Source: Robiginitomaculum sp.
Lineage (GTDB): Bacteria; Pseudomonadota; Alphaproteobacteria; Caulobacterales; Maricaulaceae
Direction of reading: 5' to 3'
Assembly (NCBI GenBank): GCA_002733495.1
Contig: NVVV01000063.1
Span: 62,001-126,000, forward strand
DNA: 64,000 bases
Made by a program: the position numbers and the translations under genes. Numbering within the stretch: the first letter of the stretch is position 1; each line of letters begins with the position of its first letter. Shown piece by piece: positions 30,135-40,049 of this stretch. The notes below the pieces were generated by a model. That model made no database searches, was not told the DNA's origin, and saw only the letters and a list, made by a program, of their open reading frames with translations.

Positions 30135-31391
30135 ATGAACCTATTAGAAACTATCAACAGTGTGGGTAGAGGCGAAGTTTTAGTCGAAGTGAAAGTCGGC
30201 AAAAGTATGACAGTAAACAATCCAAAGGATGACCGTCATGGCCAATCTGGAAAAATTGTCAAGATTGCAAATTCGGCATATCTTTTACAATTCAAGGACG
30301 GCAAACGTGGATCATTTAATGCCGACGAGCTTGATGAGGGTGTTGTTATTCCAGAATCTAGAGACACGACTGATCAGTCCAATGCTGAAGCCATTAAGAT
30401 AATTTCGCAACTTATAGCTATGAGTCCTGGACCAGTTGGAGATTTCATAAAAAGTAACGGCATTAATCCATTAGCCCTAGTGACAGCAATAAAAGGTAGA
30501 AAAAGCGTAAAGGCTAAAGATTTTAGTAATCTTGTTCAATCGTCCCTGTTTGGAGATAAAACGGATGCAAAACTTTTAAAATCTATAAAAGATGCCACAA
30601 GCAAAATATTTAACGTTAAAGAAGAAGTTGAAATCGTAGACGAGGCCAAGAAAGCTGACGTAACAGATAAAGAGGACGATGGCGAAGGCCTTGATCCAGT
30701 AGCCTCAGGTGACAGTGACATCGATAATGATGGCGACTCCGATGAGTCTGATAACTTCCTGAAGAAGCGCCGTTCCGCGATCAGTAAAGCTGTGGAGAAA
30801 GATCGTCCAGAAGCAGAGAAGATCAACAAGAAAAAAGACGAAGAAGACGACGACGAAGTGGTAAAAGAGGAAGTTGAACAGGTTGATGAGCGTAATGATT
30901 TGAACAAAGCCAAGAAAGATGCAGTCATTAAACGTCTAGGCAAGGATGGCGAGGTTCGAGGACCAACACGTAAGGGGCTTGATACTGTATCAAGAAATGC
31001 TAGCGATAAGAAAAAACTTAGAATAGGCGATAGAAATAGTGCTGATATTTATTCTAAACAAAGGGCAAAAGATAACAGCGTCATAGTCGCAAAAGGTAGA
31101 CAACAAAATAGATTTGATCAGTCTAACAAAAAGCCTGGTAAATCATTTGCGGATATTCGCGCCCGTGCGAATAAAAAGGTTCGCAATGAAGAAGTGATTA
31201 ACGAGCGTAGGCCAATTATCAAATCTGAAGACCCACTTAAGGCCCGCAGACGCCAAGACAAAATCAACGTGCCCGATCCAAAAGAGAAAGCACAGCGCAG
31301 AGAAAAACGCTCGGCCATGACAGCTAATACTTCTACTGGAAGATCATTAGCTGATATACGTAATCGCGCAGACAAATTTAGTAGAAAATAA
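30135..31391 (+). CDS. Hypothetical, highly charged virion-associated protein
   Basis: Complete ORF; two similar KSFADIRARANKKVR / RSLADIRNRADKFSR segments at C-terminus. Confidence 0.5.
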   Translation: MNLLETINSVGRGEVLVEVKVGKSMTVNNPKDDRHGQSGKIVKIANSAYLLQFKDGKRGSFNADELDEGVVIPESRDTTDQSNAEAIKIISQLIAMSPGPVGDFIKSNGINPLALVTAIKGRKSVKAKDFSNLVQSSLFGDKTDAKLLKSIKDATSKIFNVKEEVEIVDEAKKADVTDKEDDGEGLDPVASGDSDIDNDGDSDESDNFLKKRRSAISKAVEKDRPEAEKINKKKDEEDDDEVVKEEVEQVDERNDLNKAKKDAVIKRLGKDGEVRGPTRKGLDTVSRNASDKKKLRIGDRNSADIYSKQRAKDNSVIVAKGRQQNRFDQSNKKPGKSFADIRARANKKVRNEEVINERRPIIKSEDPLKARRRQDKINVPDPKEKAQRREKRSAMTANTSTGRSLADIRNRADKFSRK

Positions 31392-31402
31392 GGAGAATTA
31401 AA

Positions 31403-31978
31403 ATGAGCCTATGGGGAAAAACGGACGCAATAGCGGATGTACCAAAATCAGAAACACCTATCGTGGAGAACACACGAACAATTGATGCATCAAATGTGAG
31501 TGTCGTGGTTCTTGCTACGGATAAAATCGTAGAAGTAGCTCACGGATTTGTCACAGGTGATATTGTGTTATATTCAACAGGCGGTGGAACAGCAATTACT
31601 CCTCTCGTGAATGGTAACTATTATTACGTTATTGCACTTAATGCGGACGAATTTCAATTGGCTGCAACGGATGCACTAGCAACGGCAGGCACACAAATTG
31701 TGCTTACAGTTGTAGGCGTCGGTGCTGCACATGTTTTTGAAAAGTCTACATACAACATGTTCTTTATAGATACAACAGAGGCGGCAGTAGCAAGTAACAA
31801 CGCTAAAGGTATTAAAACGCCTGGTTGGAACAAGTACACAACCTATGTGGATTCGAACGGTAACACGCGTCATCGAGTGGAATCTATGGTAGCGATGAAG
31901 GTCACAGCGGCCAGTGCAGGTGACCTTGGCGTCACAGGTGTCACAGCCATAGAAGATGAGACAGTAGCAGATTCCTAA
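31403..31978 (+). CDS. Phage structural protein
   Basis: MSLWGKTDAIADVPK... followed by beta-rich GDIVLYSTGGGTAITPLVNGNYYYVIAL. Confidence 0.55.
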   Translation: MSLWGKTDAIADVPKSETPIVENTRTIDASNVSVVVLATDKIVEVAHGFVTGDIVLYSTGGGTAITPLVNGNYYYVIALNADEFQLAATDALATAGTQIVLTVVGVGAAHVFEKSTYNMFFIDTTEAAVASNNAKGIKTPGWNKYTTYVDSNGNTRHRVESMVAMKVTAASAGDLGVTGVTAIEDETVADS

Positions 31979-31984
31979 TTAGTT

Positions 31985-32008
31985 CGGGGCGAAAGCCCCG
32001 TTCTTTTC
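31985..32008 (+). terminator. Rho-independent terminator
   Basis: CGGGGC-gaaa-GCCCCG-TTCTTTTC. Confidence 0.88.
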
Positions 32009-32026
32009 ATTTACAGTGAGTATATA

Positions 32027-32401
32027 ATGATCCTAAGTGAAGATACCTTCATGTTATTTGCAGCACACCATTACGATATGGACCGTGCAATTTCAACAGA
32101 AGAGTTTCAGGAGGACGCAAAGAGATTTCAATATCTAAAGCGTCTCTTTAGACGGTATGACAATGGAAAAGAATTAAAGCTAAGGCTTGTCTTAAATCAT
32201 ATTATCATTATATATAATTGTTTCGGTCCTGTTGCGACCGAAATGTTATTCATGAAGTTAGAAGGCTATCATAAATACTTGAAGCCGTTTGTGGTATATT
32301 TAAGTTATATGCCAGAGACAATAAAATATGATGATGTGATTGTTAGAAATAGTGATGTGTCTATGGATGAAAATATAATAACTGAATTAAGGAAAATCTG
32401 A
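32027..32401 (+). CDS. Conserved T4-like phage hypothetical protein
   Basis: Complete ORF. Confidence 0.55.
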   Translation: MILSEDTFMLFAAHHYDMDRAISTEEFQEDAKRFQYLKRLFRRYDNGKELKLRLVLNHIIIIYNCFGPVATEMLFMKLEGYHKYLKPFVVYLSYMPETIKYDDVIVRNSDVSMDENIITELRKI

Positions 32402-32907
32402 TGGACCTGTTTTTAGTGTTCTCTTTTATTAAACGACTTGTCTTACCGTTTATCGAATGGGAAGCATTTAAGCTTGGGATAATAGATAAAGACGGCAAGA
32501 TTCTAAAATCACGCAAACAGTTAAGAACACAGAAAGAACGTGCGGCATTTGGAACATTTGATCTTATGATTCTTAAGTTGAAGACGTTATTAGGTAAATT
32601 CCCAGGTGGCAGAACGCGTATTGCAAACTATGCGGCAGCTCTATGGCTAATCAAAGAGCAAAAGATCATAGAGGATCATGGCGAAGAGTTGACAGAGGAT
32701 TATATTATAGAAGGTGTTAAGGGATATCTGAATATTTTAAACGAAAACACTGATCTTAAGTTTGAAATAATGCTACATGAAGAAGGTAGTGCAACATCTG
32801 TCGGTGGTGGACAGTTCGCGGGTCTAGAACCAGATGATCCTCCTGTTAATAAACGTGTAATGAAAAAGTTTAAAAAGAAGAATAAAACCACACAAAAGGA
32901 AATATAA
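32401..32907 (+). CDS. Conserved T4-like phage hypothetical protein
   Basis: Complete ORF, ATGA-type coupling. Confidence 0.55.
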   Translation: MDLFLVFSFIKRLVLPFIEWEAFKLGIIDKDGKILKSRKQLRTQKERAAFGTFDLMILKLKTLLGKFPGGRTRIANYAAALWLIKEQKIIEDHGEELTEDYIIEGVKGYLNILNENTDLKFEIMLHEEGSATSVGGGQFAGLEPDDPPVNKRVMKKFKKKNKTTQKEI

Positions 32908-32910
32908 GAT

Positions 32911-33408
32911 ATGTTTACTGCAGGTTTATTAGGCACATTAATTGGAGGCATAACGTCGATGCTTCCTGGTGTTTTGAATTTCTTCCTGCGCAAGGAGGAG
33001 CTAAAAAATGCTGCCACAATGGCTGAAATTGATATTAAGGTCATGGAACTCCGCGCGAAACAAGAGATGGACATTATTGATGTTAGAGCGGATGCTGCCG
33101 AGGGAGACTCTCTTCGACGCCATGATAGTAATCTGGACGGTAAAGGCTTCATTGGAGCACTTCGCGCCTCAGTTAGACCTATCATCACTTATCTATTCTT
33201 TTTTCTTTTTGTAGCAGTCAAACTGATAGCAGTTTGGGCATTCGTTAACACATCAGGTAACGGAGACTGGTTGGCAGACTCTATTGCTTGGACAGACATC
33301 TATCCTATAATATGGGATGTAAACACACATGGCATCTTTGGTGCTATAATGGGGTTCTGGTTCGGCTCAAGAACTATAGAAAAGTTAAAAGGATATTATA
33401 AATCATGA
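32911..33408 (+). CDS. Putative holin-like membrane protein
   Basis: ASVRPIITYLFFFLFVAVKLIAVW TM segment plus ...IFGAIMGFWFGSRTIEKLKG; near endolysin. Confidence 0.6.
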   Translation: MFTAGLLGTLIGGITSMLPGVLNFFLRKEELKNAATMAEIDIKVMELRAKQEMDIIDVRADAAEGDSLRRHDSNLDGKGFIGALRASVRPIITYLFFFLFVAVKLIAVWAFVNTSGNGDWLADSIAWTDIYPIIWDVNTHGIFGAIMGFWFGSRTIEKLKGYYKS

Positions 33409-33878
33409 CCGAAAATCCATCAAGTGGATCACTTGGCACAGACGTGGCAGTTTTGCGTACCCAAGTAGGACAAATCAAAACTTTGCTGACAAGTGTTGAC
33501 GGTGCTATATTGAAAATGACTGAAATTAGTAATCAAACATCTAAGATTATAGCGGTGCACGAAAACAAACTAACAAATCATGGCGAAACAATCATGGACC
33601 TACAATCAAACTTCAGAAGTCTTGATAAAGCTGCCGAAGACAAGATAAGTTCCCTACATAAAAGGATCGCCGATATGAAAGAGGAAAATCATAAAGAGCG
33701 TGACATATATCATAGAGAGTTGATGCAAGCCATTGACGCCATGGGCAATAGAATTTCAAAAGATAAGATCGCAACAGATAGACGTTTATCAGTTCTTGAA
33801 AAATGGCGATGGTACTTGATGGGTATCGGCGCGGCAGTATTATTTTTAATCATAAATTTTAGTAAATTTCTACTTTAA
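33405..33878 (+). CDS. XhlA-like coiled-coil protein with C-terminal TM (lysis-associated?)
   Basis: Long coiled coil, C-terminal WRWYLMGIGAAVLFLIINFSKFLL. Confidence 0.5.
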   Translation: MTENPSSGSLGTDVAVLRTQVGQIKTLLTSVDGAILKMTEISNQTSKIIAVHENKLTNHGETIMDLQSNFRSLDKAAEDKISSLHKRIADMKEENHKERDIYHRELMQAIDAMGNRISKDKIATDRRLSVLEKWRWYLMGIGAAVLFLIINFSKFLL

Positions 33879-33882
33879 TGAT

Positions 33883-33910
33883 TGACAGTTTAGTCTCCAA
33901 GTGTATAATA
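33883..33910 (+). promoter_or_regulatory. Sigma70-type promoter before gp61
   Basis: TTGACA-16-TATAAT. Confidence 0.75.
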
Positions 33911-33947
33911 GGTTATAACGCTTTTTCATATACATTATGGAGACTAA

Positions 33948-34988
33948 ATGAATCATGTAGACTTAAAGTTCTGTGGTATACTTTCTACCCGCATAGACAG
34001 ATTTGAGATTAAAGAACAATCTCCCTATAGAGCTAACATGCGTTGCCCCATATGTGGTGACTCCCAGAAGTCTACGGTAAAATGTCGTGGATGGATTCTA
34101 GACAGAAAGAATTCTGGCTGGTATTATTGTCATAATTGTGGCGCGTCAATGCCACTTGGTAAATTTATCAGAGAAATATCTCCTGCTTTAGCAGATGAGT
34201 ATATAATTGATATCGCACTTGAGCGAAAATCATTCCGAAAACAGATAAAGTTATTGAAACCTGAGACGGCTCTAGATACACTGGTACGTAAAAAGCCCAA
34301 GTTCATGAAGAAAGAAGGTCCTCTATCTAGGATCAAGAAAATTTCTACATTGAAAGAGACGCATCCAGCAAAGCAGTATGTGGTCAATCGGCAGATACCA
34401 ACCGACAAACATTTTCTATTGTATTATGCGCCCAAGTTTAACTCATGGGTCAATAGCATTTTGCCAGACAAACTCAATTCGAATTTCGATGAGCCAAGAC
34501 TGATCACACCCTTTATTGATAGCAATGGCGAGATGTTTGGATTTGCTGGTAGATCATTTGATCCCAAGGCTATGCTAAGATATATCACCATCATGATTGA
34601 GGACGATATGCCCAAGATTTTCGGGCTGAATACAATCGATTTTGCAAAGCCATATTTCGTAGTTGAAGGTCAGATCGATAGCCTATTCTTATCTAATGCT
34701 CTCGCTATGGCAGGCGCAGAAGGTAACACCACAGCATTACAGAATGTCGAGAACGCCACGTTTGTGTTTGATAATGAGAACAGAAACAAAGAGATCATTC
34801 AGCGCATGGAAAAGGTTATAAACAGAGGCAATAAGATTGTCATATGGCCACAGAAATTGCTTGACAATGATATCAATAACATGATAGTATCAGGTATAAG
34901 CTCAAAAGAAGTCGAGACGTTATTGGAAGACAATACGTACTCTGGACTTGATGCTAAATTAGCCCTATCATTATGGAAGAGATGTTGA
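33948..34988 (+). CDS. 61: DNA primase gp61
   Basis: CPICGDSQKSTVKCRGWILDRKNSGWYYCHNCGAS zinc domain; FVVEGQIDSLF TOPRIM. Confidence 0.93.
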   Translation: MNHVDLKFCGILSTRIDRFEIKEQSPYRANMRCPICGDSQKSTVKCRGWILDRKNSGWYYCHNCGASMPLGKFIREISPALADEYIIDIALERKSFRKQIKLLKPETALDTLVRKKPKFMKKEGPLSRIKKISTLKETHPAKQYVVNRQIPTDKHFLLYYAPKFNSWVNSILPDKLNSNFDEPRLITPFIDSNGEMFGFAGRSFDPKAMLRYITIMIEDDMPKIFGLNTIDFAKPYFVVEGQIDSLFLSNALAMAGAEGNTTALQNVENATFVFDNENRNKEIIQRMEKVINRGNKIVIWPQKLLDNDINNMIVSGISSKEVETLLEDNTYSGLDAKLALSLWKRC

Positions 34989-35305
34989 TGAATGTGAAAT
35001 GGAAAATGGGTATCAGTCAGTGTCCAGTTTGGAAACCAAGTGATCTACCTGAAATCTTAAAGCCCTTTTACGTATTGGTCCCGCCTGATGGAGTGATCAA
35101 TGGCTCACCATCGCATCATTTGATGGGCTATTACTATCCCAGTAAAGAAGTTCTAGATAGTATATCCGAGACCTTCAACACATATATGCATCTTCGTATG
35201 CCCTTTGGTCAAAAGAGTTATGTGTGGTCCTCTTATGGCGATGAACGTGATCCAGTAAGGTGCCACGCATATGATGCTATAGACCACTTCCATTGTGACC
35301 TATGA
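34973..35305 (+). CDS. Hypothetical protein
   Basis: Complete ORF; start may be 34991 (MNVKWKM). Confidence 0.5.
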   Translation: MEEMLMNVKWKMGISQCPVWKPSDLPEILKPFYVLVPPDGVINGSPSHHLMGYYYPSKEVLDSISETFNTYMHLRMPFGQKSYVWSSYGDERDPVRCHAYDAIDHFHCDL

Positions 35306-35979
35306 TATTACACACTAATTATCTTACCGCTATAACCATGATGAACGATAAATCAGTAGACTTGGTTATGACTGATCCACCATATAAAGTGATATCTGGC
35401 GGCAACAAATCACCGGGGAGACCTGTAGGCATTCTGTCTGAGAATGACGGCAAGATATTTGAGCATAACGATGTGGATATGGAAGTAGCATTCAAAGAAA
35501 TGTATCGCGTCCTTAAAGACGATGCTCATATCTATATCATGACCAACTTCCTCAATATGCGGAAGTTCTGTGATCTCATGGAGAAAGCTGGCTTCAAGAT
35601 ACACAATCTTCTCGTTTGGGAAAAGAATAACTGTACGCCTAACAGATGGTACATGAAAAATTGTGAATACACCATCTTCGCCCGAAAGGGTAAAGCAAAG
35701 ACAATCAATTTGCCTGGGTCCAAGACTGTTCACCAATTCGACAATATTATTGGAAACAAAAATCATCCAACTGAAAAGCCAGTAGAGTTGATCAAGTTCT
35801 ATATTGAGAATTCCACAAATGAAGGTGACATAGTTCTTGATCCATTTATGGGTGGAGGATCATGCGCGGTCGCGTGTAGAGATACAAAAAGAGAATTCAT
35901 TGGCTTTGAAATTGATCCAAAACATTTCAACACGACCAAAGAACGATTAGAAATGAAAACATTGGAGAATTTATTATGA
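35302..35979 (+). CDS. DNA adenine-N6 (or cytosine-N4) methyltransferase, beta-class order
   Basis: VMTDPPYKV catalytic motif precedes DPFMGGGSCAVACRDTKREFIGFEID. Confidence 0.93.
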   Translation: MILHTNYLTAITMMNDKSVDLVMTDPPYKVISGGNKSPGRPVGILSENDGKIFEHNDVDMEVAFKEMYRVLKDDAHIYIMTNFLNMRKFCDLMEKAGFKIHNLLVWEKNNCTPNRWYMKNCEYTIFARKGKAKTINLPGSKTVHQFDNIIGNKNHPTEKPVELIKFYIENSTNEGDIVLDPFMGGGSCAVACRDTKREFIGFEIDPKHFNTTKERLEMKTLENLL

Positions 35980-36260
35980 TAGAAATACTAGAAACAAATT
36001 CCGTCAGGGTTAGTGCGATAGCGAAGGCATTATGTCTTACGGCTGGTCAAGACCCGACAGACTTTGGGGATTATTCTGATCTACGCCGTGGTAAACAGCG
36101 TTGGGAATATTTCATAGACGATGCCAAAGAGGATTACAGAAAAGAACTTATTGAAATGGTAATCAAAGAGGTCGAAGGCGTTCTAACCGAAGTCGGCGAA
36201 GAAAGTAATATCAGTGATATTGTGAAAACAACTATCAGTGTTTTAGAGGGAAGAAAATGA
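35976..36260 (+). CDS. Hypothetical protein
   Basis: Complete ORF in tight operon with methyltransferase and thyA. Confidence 0.5.
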   Translation: MIEILETNSVRVSAIAKALCLTAGQDPTDFGDYSDLRRGKQRWEYFIDDAKEDYRKELIEMVIKEVEGVLTEVGEESNISDIVKTTISVLEGRK

Positions 36261-37117
36261 AACAGTATTTAGACAGTCTTAATGAAATTATTGCAAACGG
36301 AACTGACAGATCGAACAGAACTGGTGTTGACACACGAGCCATATTTGGTTATCAAATGCGTTTCAATCTACAAGACGGTTTCCCTGCCGTGACCACAAAG
36401 AAACTTGCATGGAAAGCCGTTGTCGGCGAGTTGCTATGGTTTCTTGAAGGATCAACAGACGAACGGCGTCTTGCAGAACTTACATACGACACTTGGCGGC
36501 ACAGATTAAAAGATAAGAAAACCATCTGGACAGCTAATGCCGAAGATTATGGCATGAAAAATATGCTCTACCGCAATTGGGATTCAATGCAGTTGGGTCC
36601 TGTCTACGGCAAGCAATGGCGAGACTTCGGTGGATTCGATCAGATTGCATATGTGGCAGATCAGATCAAGAATAATCCCGAGTCCCGTCGTATTATTATG
36701 TCCTCATGGAACCCACCAGAGATTAGCCAAATGGCTCTGCCTCCTTGTCATATCATGGCGCAATTCAATGTACATGATGGCATGCTAGATTGCATGATGA
36801 CCCAACGAAGTGCCGATATGTTTCTTGGTGTGCCGTTCAACATTGCATCTTATGCTCTCTTGACTCACATCTTGGCCGACTATGCGGGACTTGCCGTTGG
36901 TGAATTCGTCATGTCTTTAGGCGATGCCCACATCTATCATACCCATTTTGCGGCAGTTAACGAGCAGCTAAATAGAAAGCCAGCAGTTCTACCAACATTA
37001 GAACTTCCGAACATCACATCACTAGACAAAAATAAAATACTTGAATACTCCGTTAGCGATTTCACACTAGAAAACTATAAACCGATGAGTAGTATTTCAG
37101 CACCAATGGCTGTCTAA
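36257..37117 (+). CDS. thyA: Thymidylate synthase (ThyA)
   Basis: DRSNRTGVDTRAIFG, ALPPCHIMAQF, QRSADMFLGVPFNIASYALL with Asn typical of dUMP specificity. Confidence 0.96.
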   Translation: MKQYLDSLNEIIANGTDRSNRTGVDTRAIFGYQMRFNLQDGFPAVTTKKLAWKAVVGELLWFLEGSTDERRLAELTYDTWRHRLKDKKTIWTANAEDYGMKNMLYRNWDSMQLGPVYGKQWRDFGGFDQIAYVADQIKNNPESRRIIMSSWNPPEISQMALPPCHIMAQFNVHDGMLDCMMTQRSADMFLGVPFNIASYALLTHILADYAGLAVGEFVMSLGDAHIYHTHFAAVNEQLNRKPAVLPTLELPNITSLDKNKILEYSVSDFTLENYKPMSSISAPMAV

Positions 37118-37142
37118 TTAACCCAAGGACTATTACACAATA

Positions 37143-39353
37143 ATGCACTTATCAAATAGAGAAATTGACACTAAGGACCTTATGTCCCAAACGAAATTCT
37201 ATGAAGGATATTCTAGATGGGACCAAGACCTTAACCGATACGAGACTTGGGAAGAATCAGTCTCGCGCGTAATGAATATGCACCGAGTATTCTATAAAGA
37301 TAAAATGACGCCAGAGCTTTCGCTTCTTATTGATGAAGCGGAATCCTCATACAAATTACAATATGTTCTGGGTGCCCAACGTGCGCTTCAGTTCGGCGGC
37401 GATCAACTTCTTAAACATCACATGCGTCTGTATAATTGTACAAGCTCGTATGTTGATAGACCTGAATTCTTCGGTGAACTATTCTACATTCTGTTATGCG
37501 GCGCAGGGGCTGGTTTTTCAGTACAAACACACCACATTGCCAAGCTTCCTAATATTACACAACGAAAAGGCCAAGTAAAACAGCATGTGGTGGAAGATAG
37601 TATTGAGGGTTGGGCTACGGCTGTTGATATCCTTATGTCCTCATATTTCTATGGTGGTGGGAAACACCCAGAATATGCTGGTCGGAAAGTCTATTTTGAC
37701 TTGAGCTTGATACGTCCAAAGGGTGCCGAGATTTCTGGTGGGTTCAAAGCACCAGGGCCTGAGCCTCTTCGTCGAGCCCTTGATAAAATCGAATATCTTA
37801 TTCAAGGTCGCGTCCTTCGTGGTGAAACTAAATTACGTTCAATCGACGCCTATGACATAGCGATGTTCATTGCGGATTCAGTCCTAGCTGGCGGTGTTCG
37901 CCGTTCTGCTACCATCTGTCTCTTCTCTCCTTTAGATGGTGAGATGGCTAATGCGAAAATCGGTAACTGGTTCGACGAAAATCCACAACGTGCCCGTTCA
38001 AACAATTCAGCGGTCATTGTCAGAGATGAAATTACCCGCGATGAATTCTCAAAACTTATGAAAACGATTAAAGAGTTCGGTGAGCCGGGCTTTTATTTTG
38101 TTTCAAGTAAGGAACACTCTACGAATCCTTGTGTCGAAATTGGTATGTTTCCACAGATCGACGGCGAGAGTGGCTTTCAAGGCTGTAATCTAGCAGAGAT
38201 CAATGGCTCGAAGTGTACAACAATCGAAGAGTTCTATAAAGCGTGCCGTGCTGCATCCATTCTAGGTACATTGCAAGCTGGCTACACAGACTTCAAATTC
38301 TTATCTGACACAACTAAGAAAATCTTTGAACGTGAGGCCTTGTTGGGTGTATCGATCACAGGCTGGATGAATAATCCTGATGTTCTATTGGTTGCTGAGA
38401 ATCAACGAGACGGTGCAGAGATTGTTAATTCGGTCAATAAAATGGTCGCAAAACTTATTGGTATAAACCAAGCAGCAAGAACAACCTGTGTTAAACCTTC
38501 TGGTAATGCGTCTGTCTTGCTTCAAACCGCTTCTGGTATTCATGCCGAGCATTCGCCACGTTATCTACGTCACGTCCAATTGAACAAAGACAGTGAAGTG
38601 GCACAACTCGTAGCCACAAGTAATCCTTACATGGTAGAAGAAAGTGTTTGGTCAGAGGCCAAATCTGATTATTGTGTTGCGTTTCCTGTCATATCCAAAC
38701 CTGGGTCAATACTCAAGTCTGAAGTTATGGGCATGAATCTGTTACAGAAGGTGAAACTTGTTCAACAGAATTGGGTAGAAGCTGGTACAAATGTTGAATT
38801 GTGTGCTGATGAAGGCTTGCGCCACAATGTGTCTAACACTGTTCAAGTCCGTCCAGATCAATGGGAAGAAGTCGAAGAATACCTATTCAAGAATCGTTAT
38901 AGCTTCTCAGGCGTTTCGTTTCTTGCCGACTCAGGCGATCAAGATTTCAATCAAGCACCAAATGCTGAAGTCATGACCGAAGAAGAGATCGTTCAACGCT
39001 TTGGTGTAGCCGCTTTGTTTGCCTCAGGTTTGATCGTGGACACATACAAAGGTTTCGATAATCTATGGGATGCCACACGTATTGCTCAATCGGATAACAA
39101 ATCTTTCGGCGAAGTCTCTGATTTACGCGCAGATTGGATTAGACGGTTCAATAAGTTTGCCGAGAACTATTTCGAAAGCAACACAAAGAAGGCTGAATAC
39201 TGCCTGAAATCTGTGTATTATCTCCACAAGTGGACAAAGATACAACACAATCTGAAGCCTATTGATTTTAAATCAGAGTTGACATCGAAACGTTTCACGG
39301 ATATTGACACGATGGGTGCGCAAGCTTGTGTTGGAGGTCAATGTGAAATCTGA
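37143..39353 (+). CDS. nrdJ: Adenosylcobalamin-dependent class II ribonucleotide reductase (monomeric, NrdJ/RTPR-like)
   Basis: MRLYNCTSSYVDRPEFFGELFYILLCGAGAGFSVQTHHIAKLP; VKPSGNASVLLQTASGIH; C-terminal CVGGQCEI. Confidence 0.92.
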   Translation: MHLSNREIDTKDLMSQTKFYEGYSRWDQDLNRYETWEESVSRVMNMHRVFYKDKMTPELSLLIDEAESSYKLQYVLGAQRALQFGGDQLLKHHMRLYNCTSSYVDRPEFFGELFYILLCGAGAGFSVQTHHIAKLPNITQRKGQVKQHVVEDSIEGWATAVDILMSSYFYGGGKHPEYAGRKVYFDLSLIRPKGAEISGGFKAPGPEPLRRALDKIEYLIQGRVLRGETKLRSIDAYDIAMFIADSVLAGGVRRSATICLFSPLDGEMANAKIGNWFDENPQRARSNNSAVIVRDEITRDEFSKLMKTIKEFGEPGFYFVSSKEHSTNPCVEIGMFPQIDGESGFQGCNLAEINGSKCTTIEEFYKACRAASILGTLQAGYTDFKFLSDTTKKIFEREALLGVSITGWMNNPDVLLVAENQRDGAEIVNSVNKMVAKLIGINQAARTTCVKPSGNASVLLQTASGIHAEHSPRYLRHVQLNKDSEVAQLVATSNPYMVEESVWSEAKSDYCVAFPVISKPGSILKSEVMGMNLLQKVKLVQQNWVEAGTNVELCADEGLRHNVSNTVQVRPDQWEEVEEYLFKNRYSFSGVSFLADSGDQDFNQAPNAEVMTEEEIVQRFGVAALFASGLIVDTYKGFDNLWDATRIAQSDNKSFGEVSDLRADWIRRFNKFAENYFESNTKKAEYCLKSVYYLHKWTKIQHNLKPIDFKSELTSKRFTDIDTMGAQACVGGQCEI

Positions 39354-39501
39354 TATTGGAGAGTATTCAGTAGAGGCAGCACAGGATTTAGAAGCTCAAT
39401 ATGGCCTAGATATTGAGGCAGAGCTTTTGAAAATGCTTCAAGAAGAAATCGCTATAGAAATGGTCAAAGAAATAAAAGAGGGCCGCTCGGGAAAACTTTA
39501 A
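39343..39501 (+). CDS. Microprotein (52 aa, GTG start) resembling a helical segment of major capsid protein
   Basis: EYSVEAAQDLEAQYGLDIEAELLKMLQEEIAIEMVKEI vs gp23 EYTTELAQDLKAIHGLDAETELSNILTAEVLSEINREL. Confidence 0.65.
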   Translation: MKSDIGEYSVEAAQDLEAQYGLDIEAELLKMLQEEIAIEMVKEIKEGRSGKL

Positions 39502-39571
39502 GATCGAGTTCCATATAACAGTAGAAGCCTCATGCTAAATAGTATTGAGGCTTTTATTATGGGAGATTACA

Positions 39572-39994
39572 ATGTGGAAGTATCAGAACAAAGAGTTTAC
39601 CTCGGACGATATAGGTGATTATATCGGATTCGTTTATGTGATTGAGAACGTAAACAACGGCAAGAAATATGTCGGCAAGAAATTATTCAAAAGCACACGC
39701 AAATTACCACCACTAAAGGGCAAGAAACGCGCAAGAAAGAAAGTTGTAGAGACTGACTGGATGACCTATTATGGGTCAAGCGTGGAAACTATGGCTCTGG
39801 TAAAGGCCGAAGGTCCTGGGTGTTTTAAGCGTGAGATACTACACTTATGTCATATGAAGGGCGAGTTATCGTACCAAGAGCTGGTCGAGCAGGTGGAACG
39901 CAAGGTCCTATTGCGCGACGACTACTATAACGGCATAATCAATTGCAGAATCAATCATAAACACGTTAAGAAACTTTGGGAAAATAATTCTTGA
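39572..39994 (+). CDS. Seg-like GIY-YIG endonuclease
   Basis: IGFVYVIENVNNGKKYVGKKLF GIY-YIG core; DWMTYYGSS. Confidence 0.8.
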   Translation: MWKYQNKEFTSDDIGDYIGFVYVIENVNNGKKYVGKKLFKSTRKLPPLKGKKRARKKVVETDWMTYYGSSVETMALVKAEGPGCFKREILHLCHMKGELSYQELVEQVERKVLLRDDYYNGIINCRINHKHVKKLWENNS

Positions 39995-40020
39995 CAGGCG
40001 ATATCTTATAATATATGTAT
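39993..40020 (+). promoter_or_regulatory. Sigma70-type promoter
   Basis: TTGACA followed by TATAATAT. Confidence 0.5.
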
Positions 40021-40049
40021 CTTATATGTTAAAAAAATATGAGGTAAAT

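Noticed and set aside
36257-37117. Possible dUMP/dCMP hydroxymethylase instead of thymidylate synthase
   Set aside because: The FNIASY motif keeps Asn and the overall pattern is canonical ThyA
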